From: Vulcanimicrobiota bacterium | GTDB taxonomy: Bacteria > Vulcanimicrobiota > Vulcanimicrobiia > Vulcanimicrobiales > Vulcanimicrobiaceae | DNA: 64,000 bases | Assembly: GCA_013036095.1 (NCBI GenBank) | Contig: JAAXCW010000004.1 | Span: forward strand, 62,001-126,000 | Direction of reading: 5' to 3' | Part shown: piece by piece, positions 1-8,105 of the stretch | Numbering within the stretch: position 1 is the stretch's first letter | Layout: each line of letters starts with the position of its first letter | Position numbers and translations under genes: made by a program | Notes under the pieces: model-generated | What the model was told of the DNA's origin: nothing | The model's input: the letters and a program-made list of their open reading frames with translations, nothing else | Database searches by the model: none

Positions 1-4
1 GCTC

Positions 5-241
5 ATGAAGAGCGCAGACGAACTTTGGAGCCGCCTCAAAGCGGCGGCCGAAGAGTTAGCGGTAAGCAGTCCGGGGCTAACCTATACGCAGGCCGAGAAC
101 ATCGTCGTGCAGTTCAGCCGGTCGTCGCCGGACCCGCTTCCCGAAGACGCCCGCGTGTACTTGAGCATGCAGCTTCTGAACCTGGTGGCCAAGCACAGGC
201 GGCGGTCGCACGCAAGCGCCGAGCCCCAGGCCAGCTCCTAA
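5..241 (+). CDS. small protein of unknown function, 78 aa
   Basis: I do not recognise this family. The reading frame runs from an ATG four bases inside the window to a TAA followed directly by a hairpin terminator, which supports a real gene end. The protein is soluble, with no membrane segment, and has a short basic stretch (KHRRR) before a polar tail. The start could lie further upstream because the window begins here. It is transcribed toward the DUF5679 gene. Confidence 0.6.
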   Translation: MKSADELWSRLKAAAEELAVSSPGLTYTQAENIVVQFSRSSPDPLPEDARVYLSMQLLNLVAKHRRRSHASAEPQASS

Positions 242-245
242 AGAA

Positions 246-272
246 AAAGCCGGCGGTCTTCCCGCCGGCTTT
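246..272. terminator. intrinsic terminator, probably bidirectional
   Basis: An 11-bp perfect stem (AAAGCCGGCGG / CCGCCGGCTTT) with a 5-base loop sits between the end of the 78-aa gene and the end of the convergent DUF5679 gene. A-rich and T-rich flanks on the two sides fit use in both directions. Confidence 0.75.
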
Positions 273-295
273 CAGTTTCTGTAAGCCCGAGCGCT

Positions 296-445
296 CTAGC
301 TCGAGGCTCCAATTTTGAACATCTTCGTCCCGCATTCGGGGCACTTGCCCTCGGTGGCCGGACGGCCGTTCTTCATCGTGATTTGAACGGCGTCTTTGAT
401 TTCACGCTTGGTCTTGCATTTCACACAGTACGCTTCAGCTGCCAC
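296..445 (-). CDS. DUF5679 zinc-ribbon protein, 49 aa
   Basis: Translation of the minus strand gives a 49-residue protein starting at GTG 445. It has two CxxC knuckles, YCVKCK near residue 7 and CPECGTKMF near residue 35, separated by the segment MKNGRPATEGK. This is the DUF5679 pattern, a very small zinc-ribbon family of unknown role that resembles ribosome-associated or nucleic-acid-binding ribbons. An AGAGGA ribosome site lies seven bases before the GTG. The gene is too short for many gene finders. Family assignment is confident; function is not known. Confidence 0.85.
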   Translation of the reverse strand: MAAEAYCVKCKTKREIKDAVQITMKNGRPATEGKCPECGTKMFKIGASS

Positions 446-484
446 GTTCGATTCCTCTCAAGACCGGTGCCGGCGATGGATAGC

Positions 485-607
485 CCCTGCCGGGTTGGGG
501 GCCCTATTCCCAGGCGTGCCCGACTTTCCCCCTCGTGGCCACGAGGGAGAGGCCCTCGGGGCGGCAGGGAGCCCCTTTCAGGCGGGCGCCTCGCGCGTGA
601 TAGGGCC
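485..607. other. GC-rich segment with crossing inverted repeats, possible structured RNA
   Basis: Between the divergent DUF5679 and dprA genes there are two perfect 8-bp complementarities that cross: 485-492 (CCCTGCCG) with 562-569, and 500-507 (GGCCCTAT) with 600-607. An 18-base perfect palindrome (530-547) lies inside both. Crossing helices around a central hairpin would form a pseudoknot if transcribed. I could not match it to RNase P, SRP, tmRNA, 6S or any riboswitch motif I know. It may equally be the leader of one of the flanking genes. Strand is unresolved. Confidence 0.35.
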
Positions 608-610
608 GTA

Positions 611-1492
611 GTGAACAAACCAGCGTGGCAATCCCGCGTGGTCTTCGAAACGCTGCGCGCTCCTAGGCCGCTTCCGGCGGTTTTCGATGGCCTTTGGGTG
701 AGCGGCGAACTCACCGGATTGAGAATTCCGTGCGTTGCGGTCGTCGGCACGCGCGCGGCGAGCGAGTACGGGCGCAGCAACGCGAGGCGTTTCGCGCACG
801 ATCTCGGCGCGTCGGGTTGCTGCATCATATCCGGGCTCGCATTGGGGATCGACGCGGCAGCCCATGAAGGCGCGCTCGACGCTGGGGCGCCCACAATCGG
901 CGTGCTCGGCGGCGGACACGACCAGTTTTTTCCGCGCCGCAATCGGGCGCTCGCCGATCGGATAGTGGCGAACGCAGGCGCGGTGCTCTCGCCGTTTGCA
1001 CCGGAGCATCCGGCCATTCCGCATCAGTTCTTGCAACGCAACGGGGTCGTCGCGGCGCTGGCTGACGCGGTCGTGGTGATCGAAGCGCCCGCGCGAAGCG
1101 GCGCGCTCAACACCGCCGGCTGGGCGGCCGGCCGCATTCCGGTTTTTGCCGTACCCGGAGATATCGACCGTCCGCACTCGGCGGGCTGTCATGCACTCAT
1201 TCGCGACGGCGTCACGCTGGCGCGCAGCGCTCAAGACATTTTGGACGAGCTGCCGATCATGAAGCTCCCGATGGGCGCGCAACCCGAACGCTGCGCGCCG
1301 GCGGATCCGCTGCAAGCGAAGATTCTCACGATTCTCAACAGCGGCGAGACGGCGCTCGACGAGCTCTGCGCCGGCGCGGCCGTCAGCACGCCGGAGTTGC
1401 TGGCGGCGCTTTCCATGCTGGAGCTGCAAGGCGTCATCGAAGCGCGCGCCGGCCAGCGATATGCTATCGTTTCTGGCGGAAAGCGATGCTGA
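611..1492 (+). CDS. dprA: DNA-processing protein DprA/Smf
   Basis: DprA loads RecA on incoming single-stranded DNA during natural transformation and also acts in recombination. The Rossmann-like core is clear: CVAVVGTRAASEYG near residue 41, IISGLALGIDAAAHEGAL near 76, then GGGHDQFFPRRN and a final SGALNTAGWAAGR with VPGDI. A winged-helix-like domain (QAKILTILNSGE onward) forms the last 60 residues. The frame is open upstream to TTG 383, but that stretch is arginine/proline-rich, unlike the family, and overlaps the DUF5679 gene and repeats, so GTG 611 is preferred (293 aa). Start certainty is moderate. The SAM-like N-terminal domain of longer DprA proteins is absent. The 3' end overlaps the convergent AlkB-like gene by 29 bases. 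Confidence 0.88.
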   Translation: MNKPAWQSRVVFETLRAPRPLPAVFDGLWVSGELTGLRIPCVAVVGTRAASEYGRSNARRFAHDLGASGCCIISGLALGIDAAAHEGALDAGAPTIGVLGGGHDQFFPRRNRALADRIVANAGAVLSPFAPEHPAIPHQFLQRNGVVAALADAVVVIEAPARSGALNTAGWAAGRIPVFAVPGDIDRPHSAGCHALIRDGVTLARSAQDILDELPIMKLPMGAQPERCAPADPLQAKILTILNSGETALDELCAGAAVSTPELLAALSMLELQGVIEARAGQRYAIVSGGKRC

Positions 1493-2036
1493 TCCGGGGC
1501 TCGACCGCGCCGCGAAGTTTTGGAATGTGGTGCTCCCAAAAGTCTTGCGCGCGGCCGCCCATAAAGAAAATGCTGCCCGGATCGAGCGCACAGGAGAACG
1601 TGCGGCGCGGACGCTTCTTGCTGCGCACGCGCATCTCGCGGACCGCGCCGAGGCTCACGACGGCGACGATCGCGTTCTCGATAAGATTTTCCGTGTGGTC
1701 GCTGTGCCACGAAACGCTGTCGTTGGAATCGCGGTAGTATTGAAAGGAAACGGAGTTAAAAGGCGCGTGCAAAAATGCTTCGACGCGCTTCCATACAGCG
1801 GCAACTTCGGCGGGCATGCCGCCTTCGCCGGAAAAGCGCGCGAGCAGGCGCGGAACCTCGACCGTGTGATCGTACATCCACATCGTCTCGTGCGACCATT
1901 CCAAATTCTTGGAAAAATGCTCGAAGAGCCGTTTGCTTTCGGCAGCGCTAAAAACAGCCGGATAGTACGCGATCTTGCCGGTCTCATCGTCGACAAACTC
2001 ACGATTTCCTGACCCGAAGAGCGCCATCTGCTGCAT
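1464..2036 (-). CDS. AlkB-like 2-oxoglutarate/Fe(II) dioxygenase
   Basis: Members of this family remove alkyl groups from nucleic acid bases by oxidation with Fe(II) and 2-oxoglutarate. With the start at ATG 2036 (190 aa), the iron ligands are H111 and D113 in WHSDHTE and a distal histidine at 169/170 in WEHHIPK; the 2-oxoglutarate arginines are in RISIAFR (181-187). The YYRDSNDSVSWHSD block is typical of the AlkB/ALKBH2-3 type. The frame extends upstream to 2090, but AGAAGAGGG stands just before ATG 2036 and the extension would overlap the divergent rlmH start. Exact substrate (DNA or RNA) cannot be read from sequence. Confidence 0.88.
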   Translation of the reverse strand: MQQMALFGSGNREFVDDETGKIAYYPAVFSAAESKRLFEHFSKNLEWSHETMWMYDHTVEVPRLLARFSGEGGMPAEVAAVWKRVEAFLHAPFNSVSFQYYRDSNDSVSWHSDHTENLIENAIVAVVSLGAVREMRVRSKKRPRRTFSCALDPGSIFFMGGRAQDFWEHHIPKLRGAVEPRISIAFRQKR

Positions 2037-2084
2037 GCCCTCTTCTAACACGGAGGGCGCGGACCGCGTTGCGAACCTTCGCGC

Positions 2085-2540
2085 ATGCATCTGCGAATCG
2101 TCGCAGCCGGTAAATTGCGCGACCCGGCCGCCGCCGCGGTCTGCGCCGAATTCCAGAAACGGCTACGCGCCTACCATCGCATCGAGGTCACCGAAGTGCG
2201 CGCCTCGAGCGGATCCGATCCGGCCCGAGCGATTCGCGAAGAGGGCGAGCGGCTCTTAAAGGCCGCCGGCGACGGCGTGCTCTGGGCGCTCGACCGCACC
2301 GGCACGGAACTATCGAGCGAAGAGCTGAGCGCTAGAATCATCGAGCTCGAGTCGCAAGGCCGCCCGTTGACGCTTGCCATCGGCGGCACGTTCGGATTAG
2401 CGCAAGACGTGCGGGCGCGCGCGGATTTCGTCTGGTCGCTTTCCAAACTGACGTTCTTGCATGAGTGGGCGCGCATGATCGTGCTGGAACAGCTCTACCG
2501 GGCGGCGAAGATCGCGCGCAGTGAGCCGTATCACCACTGA
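2085..2540 (+). CDS. rlmH: 23S rRNA pseudouridine-1915 N3-methyltransferase RlmH
   Basis: RlmH is a SPOUT methyltransferase that modifies pseudouridine 1915 in helix 69 of 23S rRNA on the assembled 70S ribosome. The 151-aa length is typical. The SAM-binding knot is visible as LTLAIGGTFGLAQDV (usual form IGGP.G), followed by LSKLTFLHEWARMIVLEQLYRAAKI and the characteristic C-terminus ARSEPYHH. The 3' end overlaps argS by 20 bases, so the two are likely co-translated. Confidence 0.93.
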   Translation: MHLRIVAAGKLRDPAAAAVCAEFQKRLRAYHRIEVTEVRASSGSDPARAIREEGERLLKAAGDGVLWALDRTGTELSSEELSARIIELESQGRPLTLAIGGTFGLAQDVRARADFVWSLSKLTFLHEWARMIVLEQLYRAAKIARSEPYHH

Positions 2541-4188
2541 CGCTCTTTCCATTTTCGCCGGCGCGCTGCGCGAGGCGATCGCGGCGCGCTATCCTGAGGC
2601 GCCCGATACGGAGGTAGTTTTCGAAGCTCCGCGGCGCCCCGAATTCGGCGACGTTGCAACCAACGCGGCGTTTTCACTCGCAAAAGTCGCGCGCAGCGCT
2701 CCACAGCAGGTTGCCGCGGCGCTGGTTGAAGATGTGCGAGTCTTACCGAAACTCGTCGAAGTTTTCGCGGATATTTCGGCAACCGCCGGTTTCATCAACC
2801 TGCGCTTTCAACCTGAAGTCTGGCAAGCGGCGCTGGCGCACATCATTCGCGACGGGGCGGCGTTTGGACAGCGCGCTCCAAACGGCGTGCGCATCTCGCT
2901 CGAATTCGGAAGCGCAAACCCGACCGGACCGCTGGTCGTCGTGCAAGGCCGCACGTGCAGCATCGGCGCGACGCTGGCCAACGCCATGAAATTTTGCGGC
3001 TACGACGTCTTCACCGAATGGATCATCAACGACGCCGGCGGTCAGCTCGATACGTTAGGCCGCTCGGTCTACGCGCGATACCGTCAGATCTACGATCCGA
3101 AGTTTCCCTTTCCGGAAGACGGCTACCCGGGAGAGTATCTGGAGCCGATCGCGCGCGCGATCGCCGATGCCGACGGCGAGCGCTGGGTATCGGAAGAGGA
3201 GCGCGTTTGGCTTCCGCTTTTTTCGCAAGCCGGCCGCGATACGCTGGTCGAACAGCAGCGCCTCACCGTCGAGCGTTTCGGCGTACATTTCGATCTGTGG
3301 CAAAGTGAAAAGGAGTTGCAGGAAGCGGGCGCCGTGCAAGCCGGTTTGCAGCGGTTGATCGACGACGGCGTTACTTACGAAGCCGACGGCGCGACGTATT
3401 TCCGCGCCACGCAGTTCGGTGACGATAAAGATCGCGTCCTCGTTCGCCGCGACGGCAGGCCGACGTACTTCTGCACGGACGTCGCCTACCATTACGCCAA
3501 ACTGCAACGCTCAGACCGGGTCATCGACATCCTTGGCCCCGACCATCACGGGTACATCGGACGGCTCAAAGGGCTAGCCGAGGCGCTCGGCTACGATCGC
3601 GATCGGCTCGACGCGCTGATCGCGCAGCAGATTACGCTCATGCGCGGCCAGGAGCAGGTCAGCATGAGTAAACGCGCGGGCCACATCGTCACGCTCGACG
3701 ACATCATCGACGAAGTCGGCGTCGACGCGGCGCGGTTCTTCTTCGTCTTGCCGGCGCCGGAATCGCCGTTGACGTTCGATCTGCAGCTCGCCAAAGAAGA
3801 AAGCAACGAGAACCCCGTCTACTACGTACAGTACGGGCACGCGCGCATCGCGTCGGTGTTTAAGAACGCCGATGCCGCGGATGTCGAAACCGCGCGTAGC
3901 GGAGCAAACCTAGACTCCTTGCGCCATACTGCCGAGCTTGCGCTGATTCGGCGGATCGCCGAACTTCCGAGCCTCGTCGCCCACGTCGTCGAGCGGCTGG
4001 CCCCGCATCGCTTGACGCGGTACGCGCGCGACGTTGCGTCAGATTTTCATCAGTTTTATACGGAGTGCAAGATCCTCGTGCCCGATCGGAACGAACGGCT
4101 GGCGCGTTTGAGTCTGTGCATCGCAACGCAAACGGTCCTAGCCCGCGTGCTGAACATAATCGGCGTCACCGCGCCGGAAACGATGTAG
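2521..4188 (+). CDS. argS: arginyl-tRNA synthetase
   Basis: Class I synthetase charging tRNA-Arg. GTG start inside the end of rlmH; 555 aa, the normal length. The N-terminal Add1 domain (FEAPRRPEFGDVATNAAF) is followed by SANPTGPLVVVQGR, the position of the HIGH motif, which here reads VVVQ instead of HVGH. WIINDAGGQ and the KMSKS loop (QVSMSKRAGHIVTL) follow, then the all-alpha DALR anticodon-binding domain (YVQYGHARIASVF, later HQFYTECKIL). Identity is certain; the lost HIGH histidines are unusual. It ends at a convergent DUF6504 gene with no gap. Confidence 0.95.
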   Translation: MSRITTDALSIFAGALREAIAARYPEAPDTEVVFEAPRRPEFGDVATNAAFSLAKVARSAPQQVAAALVEDVRVLPKLVEVFADISATAGFINLRFQPEVWQAALAHIIRDGAAFGQRAPNGVRISLEFGSANPTGPLVVVQGRTCSIGATLANAMKFCGYDVFTEWIINDAGGQLDTLGRSVYARYRQIYDPKFPFPEDGYPGEYLEPIARAIADADGERWVSEEERVWLPLFSQAGRDTLVEQQRLTVERFGVHFDLWQSEKELQEAGAVQAGLQRLIDDGVTYEADGATYFRATQFGDDKDRVLVRRDGRPTYFCTDVAYHYAKLQRSDRVIDILGPDHHGYIGRLKGLAEALGYDRDRLDALIAQQITLMRGQEQVSMSKRAGHIVTLDDIIDEVGVDAARFFFVLPAPESPLTFDLQLAKEESNENPVYYVQYGHARIASVFKNADAADVETARSGANLDSLRHTAELALIRRIAELPSLVAHVVERLAPHRLTRYARDVASDFHQFYTECKILVPDRNERLARLSLCIATQTVLARVLNIIGVTAPETM

Positions 4189-4485
4189 CTACTCCTCGAG
4201 CGTATAGAGCCACCAGCGCGGTTTACCCACTTTGGCCTGCCGGTCGAAATAGATCGTGAAGCGGCGACCGTTCCGGTCTTCGATCTCATACCAGTGACGC
4301 GCCAGATATTTATCGCCGCGATCTTCTCGCATGGTGCGCCACACTTTCACGACGTTTTTTATCGCGAGCGTTTGGTTTCGCCACGTAAACGCGCTGGGCA
4401 AACCCGGCTCGCCGTGCTCCATCGCCGCCGAATCGAACGACTCGACGACCGGCGTCAGGGATTCCGAAATGAACCGCTTGGTCAA
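4189..4485 (-). CDS. DUF6504 family protein
   Basis: A 98-aa soluble protein beginning TKRFISESLTPV, with EPGLPSAFTWRNQTLAIKNV and a WWLYTLEE end, the pattern of DUF6504. These proteins are small, beta-rich and of unknown function; they are often encoded near DNA repair polymerases in actinobacteria, which is not the case here. Its ATG overlaps the stop of the AI-2E permease by four bases (ATGA), so it is probably the last gene of the pyr transcript. Confidence 0.7.
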   Translation of the reverse strand: MTKRFISESLTPVVESFDSAAMEHGEPGLPSAFTWRNQTLAIKNVVKVWRTMREDRGDKYLARHWYEIEDRNGRRFTIYFDRQAKVGKPRWWLYTLEE

Positions 4486-5630
4486 CTTTCGGCGACGACG
4501 ATTTCGACGTCGGGAAGAACCGCAACGGCGGGCGGGGGCGCCGGAGTCGCGAGGTCGGCGAACTCAATTTGCGCGTGCAGCCACGGTCCGATGAAATATC
4601 CCCAGATGAGTTTGATCAGCGCGGCGGCCGGAATACCTAGGATCAAACCCGGCAGACCAAAGAGTTCCCCGCCGGCGAAGACCGCGAACATGACGCCGAT
4701 CGGCGAAACGCCGATGCTCTCGCCCATGATGCGCGGAACCAAAATGTTGTCGCTGATGCGCGCGATGGTGAACGTGACCACCTCGACCCAGACGATCATA
4801 TACGGGCCTTGCGGCGCCGCGAGTACGAGGCCCAGCAGATGCGCGACGATCATGCCGACGATCGGGATGGCATACGAAACGGCGCTCACTAATCCGAAAA
4901 GCAGCGCGAACTTGAAACCGAGGATCGCGGTGATGCCGGCAATCAGCACGCCGGTGATCGTGCAAACGATGATCTGTCCCGAGATGTAGCTCCCGAACAT
5001 GTGGGTGGCTTGACTGGCCAGCATCAGCGCCGTTTGCCGCCTGCGAGTGGGGAACAGCGCGGCAAATCCGCCGGCTATTTGGTCTTGGTTGAGCAGCATG
5101 AAGACCGAAAGAATCAGCGCGGAGATAGCGATGAAGAGGGCCGTCGCCACGTTGAGCGCCAGCGCGCCGACCGAAGCGATGCCGGCGGTGAAGATTGCCG
5201 TCACGTGCTCCACGCTGAACTGCTGGACGTTGAAAACTTGCGTCGGTATGTTCAGGCTTGGAAACCGGTGTTGGATGCCGGCACGCATGCCGAGCATCCA
5301 CGTCTCCGTGGTCTTGATGTACTCCGGCACGTTAGCCAGCAGCGCTTGCGACTGCGCGAAGAGCATAGGCATGACGATCACGATGAAACCGGCAATGATG
5401 ACGATCAGCACGGTAAAGACGATCGTAATGGCGAGCGGGCGCGGAATCCGCCGCTGCTCCAAACGCCGCGAGATGGGATGAACCGCCGACGCAAGGAACA
5501 GCGCGATCACGAAGATCGTCATCGTCTTGGGAATGCGCGCCGCAAACCAAAGCGCGAGCCCAAAGAGCACGATAAGCCCCACGACGATGGCGATGCGGCG
5601 CCAGTTCGTTCCGGCCGCAGCGTTTAGCAT
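4482..5630 (-). CDS. AI-2E family transporter (PerM-like permease)
   Basis: A 382-aa integral membrane protein with about eight hydrophobic segments: one at residues 12-30, a second at 30-48, one at 65-88, then a soluble insert and a block of C-terminal segments. It contains the family hallmarks HPISRRLEQRRIPRPLAI and the C-terminal PRIMGESIGVSPIGVMFAVFAGG. Members export or take up diverse small solutes (AI-2, Na+/H+, indole acetate), so the substrate is unknown. It lies 40 bases after pyrE and overlaps DUF6504, which suggests membership of the pyr operon. Confidence 0.88.
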   Translation of the reverse strand: MLNAAAGTNWRRIAIVVGLIVLFGLALWFAARIPKTMTIFVIALFLASAVHPISRRLEQRRIPRPLAITIVFTVLIVIIAGFIVIVMPMLFAQSQALLANVPEYIKTTETWMLGMRAGIQHRFPSLNIPTQVFNVQQFSVEHVTAIFTAGIASVGALALNVATALFIAISALILSVFMLLNQDQIAGGFAALFPTRRRQTALMLASQATHMFGSYISGQIIVCTITGVLIAGITAILGFKFALLFGLVSAVSYAIPIVGMIVAHLLGLVLAAPQGPYMIVWVEVVTFTIARISDNILVPRIMGESIGVSPIGVMFAVFAGGELFGLPGLILGIPAAALIKLIWGYFIGPWLHAQIEFADLATPAPPPAVAVLPDVEIVVAES

Positions 5631-5670
5631 CTTCCTTACCTACTACGCCCGTCCGCCGGGGGTTCCATGC

Positions 5671-6234
5671 CTACCGCCGGCGAGATCCCGGATCGTCGAT
5701 CGGCGTTCCGCGCGCGCATTGCGGACAGTCGCCTTCATCGTAAGAGACGATGGGCATTTCCAGCAGCGCTACGGTAGGCACGCCAAAATCCGCGTCGCCG
5801 CGGCGTACGATCGCGCCGACGCCGACGACCGCCGCTCCCGCAGCCCGGGCGATGCCCATGACTTCGCGCACCGAACCGCCGGTGGTAATCACGTCTTCGA
5901 CGACGAGCACGCGATCGTCCGCGTGCACATGAAAGCCGCGCCGCAAGACCGGAACGCCCGCTTCTTTCTCGGCGAAAATTCCGTTGACGTTCAGCGCACG
6001 CGCAACTTCGTAACCGAGAACGATTCCGCCCACGGCCGCGCTGAGCACGACCGTTGGGCGCGCATCCGCAAACGCGCCGGCGATCGCGCGTGCGACCGGC
6101 TCGACCAGCTTCGGATCCTCGAGAATGCGAAATTTCTGAATGAAGCGGTCGCTGTGACGTCCCGAACTCAGCCGGAAGTGTCCGCTCAGCAGCGCACCGC
6201 GTTCGCGCAGCTCGCGCTCGAGGTCGAGACTCAA
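5671..6234 (-). CDS. pyrE: orotate phosphoribosyltransferase
   Basis: Converts orotate and PRPP to OMP, the fifth step of UMP synthesis. 187 aa. The PRPP-binding loop is VLVVEDVITTGGS (residues 109-121). LLSGHFRLSSGRHSDRFIQK near the start and AAVGGIVLGYEVARAL are typical. The C-terminal CPQCARGTP tail with CxxC marks the longer Thermus-like PyrE type. The ATG overlaps the pyrF stop (ATGA at 6231-6234). Confidence 0.95.
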   Translation of the reverse strand: MSLDLERELRERGALLSGHFRLSSGRHSDRFIQKFRILEDPKLVEPVARAIAGAFADARPTVVLSAAVGGIVLGYEVARALNVNGIFAEKEAGVPVLRRGFHVHADDRVLVVEDVITTGGSVREVMGIARAAGAAVVGVGAIVRRGDADFGVPTVALLEMPIVSYDEGDCPQCARGTPIDDPGSRRR

Positions 6235-6932
6235 CGCATCTCGGCGAGAATGACTCTGGCAGCTTCGAGCGCATCGGGCGCTTCGGTGATCGGGCGTCCG
6301 ACGACCAAGTAATCCGAGCCCGCTTCCACCGCTTCCCGCGGCGTCGTCACCCGCTTTTGATCCGCGTACGCCGCGCCCGCCGGACGAATGCCCGGCGTCA
6401 GCGTCAGAAAGTCTTCGCCGAAGTAGCGTTTGAGATCGCGCACCTCGTGTGCGCTGCAGATCACGCCGCTGCAGCCTGCGTCGCGCGAGAGCGCAGCCAA
6501 CCGCATTGCCGTCTCACCTAAACCTCCGCGAAAACCGAGTTCGTTGAGATCTTCGGGACCGATGCTAGTGAGCATCGTCACGGCGAAGACGTGCGGAGCG
6601 GTCATGCCGAGCTCGGCCGCGCGTTCGGCTACGCCGTCGGTGACCGCGCGCATCATGTCGTTTCCGCCGATTGCATGCACGTTGATGATATGCGTGCCTT
6701 GCCGTACCAGCTGACGCGCGGCGGCGGCAGCCGTGCGCGGTATGTCGTGGAGTTTCGCGTCGATGAAATGGCGCACGTCGCGCGCTTCCATATGGGCGAA
6801 GATCCGGTCACCATACCCATAGAGCGATTCGAGGCCGACTTTGAAGAGCACGTCGAGTTCGTAGAGCTCGTCAACGAGACGCTCCGCGTCGGCGGCGGTC
6901 GGAACGTCGAGGGCCACGACGAGTTGCGCCAT
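6231..6932 (-). CDS. pyrF: orotidine-5'-phosphate decarboxylase
   Basis: Decarboxylates OMP to UMP. 233 aa TIM barrel. The N-terminal QLVVALDVPTAADAERL, the catalytic FIDAKLHDIPRT (Asp-Lys-Asp array), LTPGIRPAG and the C-terminal VVGRPITEAPD phosphate-binding segment are all present, which places it in the bacterial group I family. It is translationally coupled to pyrD upstream (1-base overlap) and pyrE downstream (4-base overlap). Confidence 0.96.
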   Translation of the reverse strand: MAQLVVALDVPTAADAERLVDELYELDVLFKVGLESLYGYGDRIFAHMEARDVRHFIDAKLHDIPRTAAAAARQLVRQGTHIINVHAIGGNDMMRAVTDGVAERAAELGMTAPHVFAVTMLTSIGPEDLNELGFRGGLGETAMRLAALSRDAGCSGVICSAHEVRDLKRYFGEDFLTLTPGIRPAGAAYADQKRVTTPREAVEAGSDYLVVGRPITEAPDALEAARVILAEMR

Positions 6933-7879
6933 TAGCCGGCGTCGCCTTCATATTGAAACGGCGTGCCGAAACCGGCGTTGGCTTTGCCGACGATATCGCG
7001 CAACGATCGAAGTCCCCGCGCGTTCAGATAGCCGCCCAATTCGTTCACGATTTTTTCCGGAATGCGCGGATCGGTGAAGTTCGCCGTGCCGATCGCGATC
7101 GCGCTCGCGCCGGCGAGAAAAAACTCCAGCGCATCGGTCGCGGTTTCGATTCCGCCCTGCCCGACGATCGGAATGGAGACGGCGCGCGCGGCCTCATACA
7201 CGGCCAGCACCGCGACCGGACGGATGGCCGGTCCCGACAAACCGCCGGTGAGATTGCCCAAGCGTGGCTTCCAAGCGTGCACGTCGATGGACATTCCACG
7301 CAGCGTGTTGATGACCGCCAAGGCGTCGGCGCCCGCGCTTTCCGCCTCGGCCGCGATCGTCGCGATGTCGGTCACGTTGGGCGAAAGCTTCACGATCAGC
7401 GTCTTGCCCGTGACCGACCGCACCGCGCGCACGACTTTTCCCGTCAGAGCCGGATCGCAGGCGAACGTCTCTCCCTCCGACCCGACGTTGGGGCAAGAAA
7501 TGTTGAGTTCGATTGCCGCGATCTCGCTGCGCGCTGCGAGCCTTTCGGTGACATAGGCGTAATCGTCGACCGAAAACGCGGCGACGCTGCCGATCACGGC
7601 GCACGGGCGCTTGGCGAACTTGGCGACCTCGTGCTCGAGATACCAGTCGATCCCGGGATTCTGCAGTCCGATCGCGTTGAGCATTCCGGCCGGCGTCGGA
7701 ACCAGCCGCGGCATCGGATTTCCCAAACGCGGCTCGCGCGTCACGCTCTTAAGCACGACCGCCCCGATCTTCGAAAGGTCAGCGAAATCTTCGAACTCTT
7801 CGCCCGATCCGTAGCATCCGCTGGCCATGAGCGTTGGATAGGGCAGCTCGAGTTTTCCGATCTTTACGGAGAGGTCCAT
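6932..7879 (-). CDS. pyrD: dihydroorotate dehydrogenase, class 1B catalytic subunit
   Basis: Oxidises dihydroorotate to orotate. 315 aa TIM barrel with KIGKLELPYPTLMASG at the N-terminus, AIGLQNPGIDWY, ELNISCPNV (containing the class 1 active-site cysteine) and the FMN-phosphate segment IGTANFTDPRIP. Class 1B enzymes work with PyrK and pass electrons to NAD+; a pyrK gene lies upstream, which confirms the class. ATG 7879 follows AAGAGACGGGG. The gene is separated from pyrK by a long imperfect palindrome. Confidence 0.95.
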   Translation of the reverse strand: MDLSVKIGKLELPYPTLMASGCYGSGEEFEDFADLSKIGAVVLKSVTREPRLGNPMPRLVPTPAGMLNAIGLQNPGIDWYLEHEVAKFAKRPCAVIGSVAAFSVDDYAYVTERLAARSEIAAIELNISCPNVGSEGETFACDPALTGKVVRAVRSVTGKTLIVKLSPNVTDIATIAAEAESAGADALAVINTLRGMSIDVHAWKPRLGNLTGGLSGPAIRPVAVLAVYEAARAVSIPIVGQGGIETATDALEFFLAGASAIAIGTANFTDPRIPEKIVNELGGYLNARGLRSLRDIVGKANAGFGTPFQYEGDAG

Positions 7880-7900
7880 ACCGCCCCGTCTCTTCTGAAG

Positions 7901-8105
7901 GTATTTTGGGCGCCCGTGATGGTGGCGGCGGGTATAGTTTGCCCGGAAATGTGCGACATTTTCGAGCTCGACAGGATGTCGACTTCAAAACTTTGTTTTC
8001 TCGAAAATGCGCTCAAGCGGCAAAAAAACATGGACGTTTTTTTGCCAGCGGTTTCCGGACAAACTATACCCGCCGCTACCATCGCAACTCGTGCGCCCAA
8101 AATAC
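7901..8105. repeat. 205-bp imperfect palindromic element inside the pyr operon
   Basis: The arms are 7901-7949 and 8052-8105; they are inverted copies, differing by a few substitutions and one short indel, and share GTATTTTGGGCGC at the outer end and GGCGGCGGGTATAGTTTG further in. The 102-base centre contains two more hairpins: 7957-7966 with 8000-8009 (CATTTTCGAG / CTCGAAAATG) and a perfect 11-bp stem GGCAAAAAAAC / GTTTTTTTGCC at 8019-8046. The right arm covers the last ten codons and stop of pyrK. Possible readings are a MITE, an inverted duplication of the pyrK tail, or a regulatory mRNA structure before pyrD. Confidence 0.8.

Noticed and set aside
485-607. RNase P, SRP or tmRNA gene in the structured gap
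   Set aside because: None of the conserved strings of these RNAs (for example the GAGGAAAGTCC core or the SRP GGTCAGGTCCGGAAGGAAGC loop) is present on either strand.
383-610. N-terminal extension of dprA from TTG 383 or ATG 476
   Set aside because: The extra residues are Arg/Pro/Gly-rich, match no DprA domain, and overlap the DUF5679 gene and the inverted repeats.
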